From contig OZ219800.1 of assembly GCA_964291275.2 (NCBI GenBank), positions 434,001-498,000 of the forward strand: a DNA stretch of 64,000 bases, read 5' to 3'. The notes under the pieces are model-generated. The model was not told the origin of the DNA. It was given only the letters and a program-made list of their open reading frames with translations, and did no database searches. The stretch's first letter is position 1. Every line of letters begins with the position of its first letter. Positions 63,230 through 64,000 of this stretch are shown piece after piece. The position numbers and the translations under genes were made by a program. The DNA is from Bin80 sp964291275 (GTDB lineage: Bacteria > Bacteroidota > Rhodothermia > Rhodothermales > Bin80).

Positions 63230-64000
63230 ATGAACATCAGACTCCACAACCTCACTGCTGCGACTAAATATCGTGCCAACCACATTGATACTATTGAGCC
63301 GCCTGATCTGGAGGTCCACTTCGCTGAAAACACGTTTGGCATCGACGAGATGCGCAAGCGACTGCCGAAGGAAGTTTTCCAAGGGATGGTGAACTGTATC
63401 ACCAAAAGCTCTCCCATTGCTACGCATCACGCTGAAATCGTGGCGCTAACCATGAAGGAATGGGCCTTGGAACGTGGAGCTACACACTTTGTCCATTGGT
63501 TTCAACCGCTAACAGGCAAAACCGCTGGCAAGCACGACAGCTTTATCAATCCGACAGTTGTTGGCAAAGCCATCGCAAGCTTGCGCGGAAGGGATCTCAT
63601 TCAAGGAGAGCCAGACGCATCCAGCTTCCCGAACGGTGGACTCAGAGCTACGCATGAGGCTCGTGGATACACGATCTGGGATCCCTCCTCACCCGCTTTT
63701 TTAGTTGAGAATGAGAACGGGAGCTATCTCGCTGTTCCGACATGTTTTGTCTCATGGACCGGTGAAGCACTCGACCACAAAACACCACTGCTACGCTCCA
63801 TTGATGCGCTGGACAGGCAGGCACGTCGTGTCCTCCGCCTGCTCGGTGAACGTGCCGAACGTGTACAGACAACCGTGGGAGCAGAGCAGGAGTATTTCCT
63901 GATTGATGAGGAATACTTCTACCGCCGAACGGACCTGGTCAATACAGGACGTACACTTCTCGGTGCCGTACCTCCGAAAGGACAACAGCTGGATGACCAT
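63230..64000 (+). CDS. glnN: Type III glutamine synthetase, 5' part (cut by window edge)
   Basis: ATG 63230 opens 257 codons with no stop to the window's end; type III enzymes have ~700-730 residues, so about a third is visible. It makes glutamine from glutamate and ammonia with ATP. GSIII-specific motifs are present: ENTFGIDEMRKRLPKEVF, THFVHWFQPLTGKTAGKHDS, GGLRATHEARGYTIWDPSSP, GAEQEYFLID (metal-binding Glu) and PPKGQQLDDH. No other nitrogen genes are in view. Confidence 0.93.
   Translation, partial: MNIRLHNLTAATKYRANHIDTIEPPDLEVHFAENTFGIDEMRKRLPKEVFQGMVNCITKSSPIATHHAEIVALTMKEWALERGATHFVHWFQPLTGKTAGKHDSFINPTVVGKAIASLRGRDLIQGEPDASSFPNGGLRATHEARGYTIWDPSSPAFLVENENGSYLAVPTCFVSWTGEALDHKTPLLRSIDALDRQARRVLRLLGERAERVQTTVGAEQEYFLIDEEYFYRRTDLVNTGRTLLGAVPPKGQQLDDH

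Noticed and set aside
1..64000. tRNA or rRNA genes
   Set aside because: No T-arm pattern (GGTTCGAATCC) in an intergenic cloverleaf context and no rRNA-like segment was found.

Overview
The window looks like a chromosome segment from a Bacteroidota/Rhodothermota-type bacterium (Rhodothermia or Balneolia-like; this placement is inference). Supporting signs are secreted proteins with type IX secretion (T9SS) C-terminal sorting domains of the NYPNPF...G.Y.YRL type, a PorV/PorQ-like barrel, TonB receptors with carboxypeptidase-regulatory N-domains, a sensor kinase with an AHQLGTPISSL H-box, an HmuY-type lipoprotein and a type III (GlnN) glutamine synthetase. Base composition is near 50% GC by eye. 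IS debris is abundant, so the genome is actively rearranging.

Layout. 1-5.8 kb is accessory debris: a partial GIY-YIG/T5orf172-like gene, a frameshifted coiled-coil/membrane gene, copy 1 of a ~2.06 kb IS4-like element, a beta-propeller gene and a decayed ISAzo13 transposase. 6-24.5 kb is mostly housekeeping: an ABC ATPase with a PduO-type cobalamin adenosyltransferase, an M23 peptidase, a large Asp-box propeller protein, a lipoprotein, thymidylate kinase, a TonB receptor with a SAM hydrolase, the run secD-secF-STAS-purA-histidine kinase, and an SGNH hydrolase. 24.6-31.3 kb holds a LacI-family regulator split by two tandem ISL3 elements, followed by a CRTAC1-like (FG-GAP + ASPIC/UnbV) lipoprotein gene and a TPR lipoprotein gene. 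31.5-42.6 kb is a tightly overlapped operon: T9SS-sorted CBM-like protein, TonB receptor, giant CTD-like secreted protein, PorV-like barrel, parvulin-type lipoprotein. 42.6-51.2 kb is an IS island (ISL3 copy, 3' remnant of an IS4-like relative, IS4-like copy 2, ISNCY-like element, ISL3 ends) around a secreted 15-repeat LRR protein and a truncated LRR paralogue. 51.8-56.2 kb has a second CRTAC1/TPR pair, divergent from a secreted GH16 beta-glucanase with CBM6 and sorting domain. 56.6-59.4 kb is a pabB-pabA-pabC operon. 59.8-62.8 kb is a heme-uptake operon (TonB receptor + HmuY) with a palindromic operator candidate. The window ends in glnN, cut by the right edge.

How it fits together. The LacI gene, the two CRTAC1/TPR pairs, the CBM/TonB/PorV operon and the GH16 enzyme suggest a dispersed locus for capturing and using a polysaccharide (probably a laminarin-like beta-glucan, inferred from GH16), without a recognisable SusD. 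The LacI gene is broken, but the two ISs and their 8-bp target duplications can be removed on paper to restore an exact open frame, so the regulator was lost recently. The strongest candidates for an undescribed system are the repeated CRTAC1-like/TPR lipoprotein pair and the five-gene TonB/CTD/PorV/PPIase operon.
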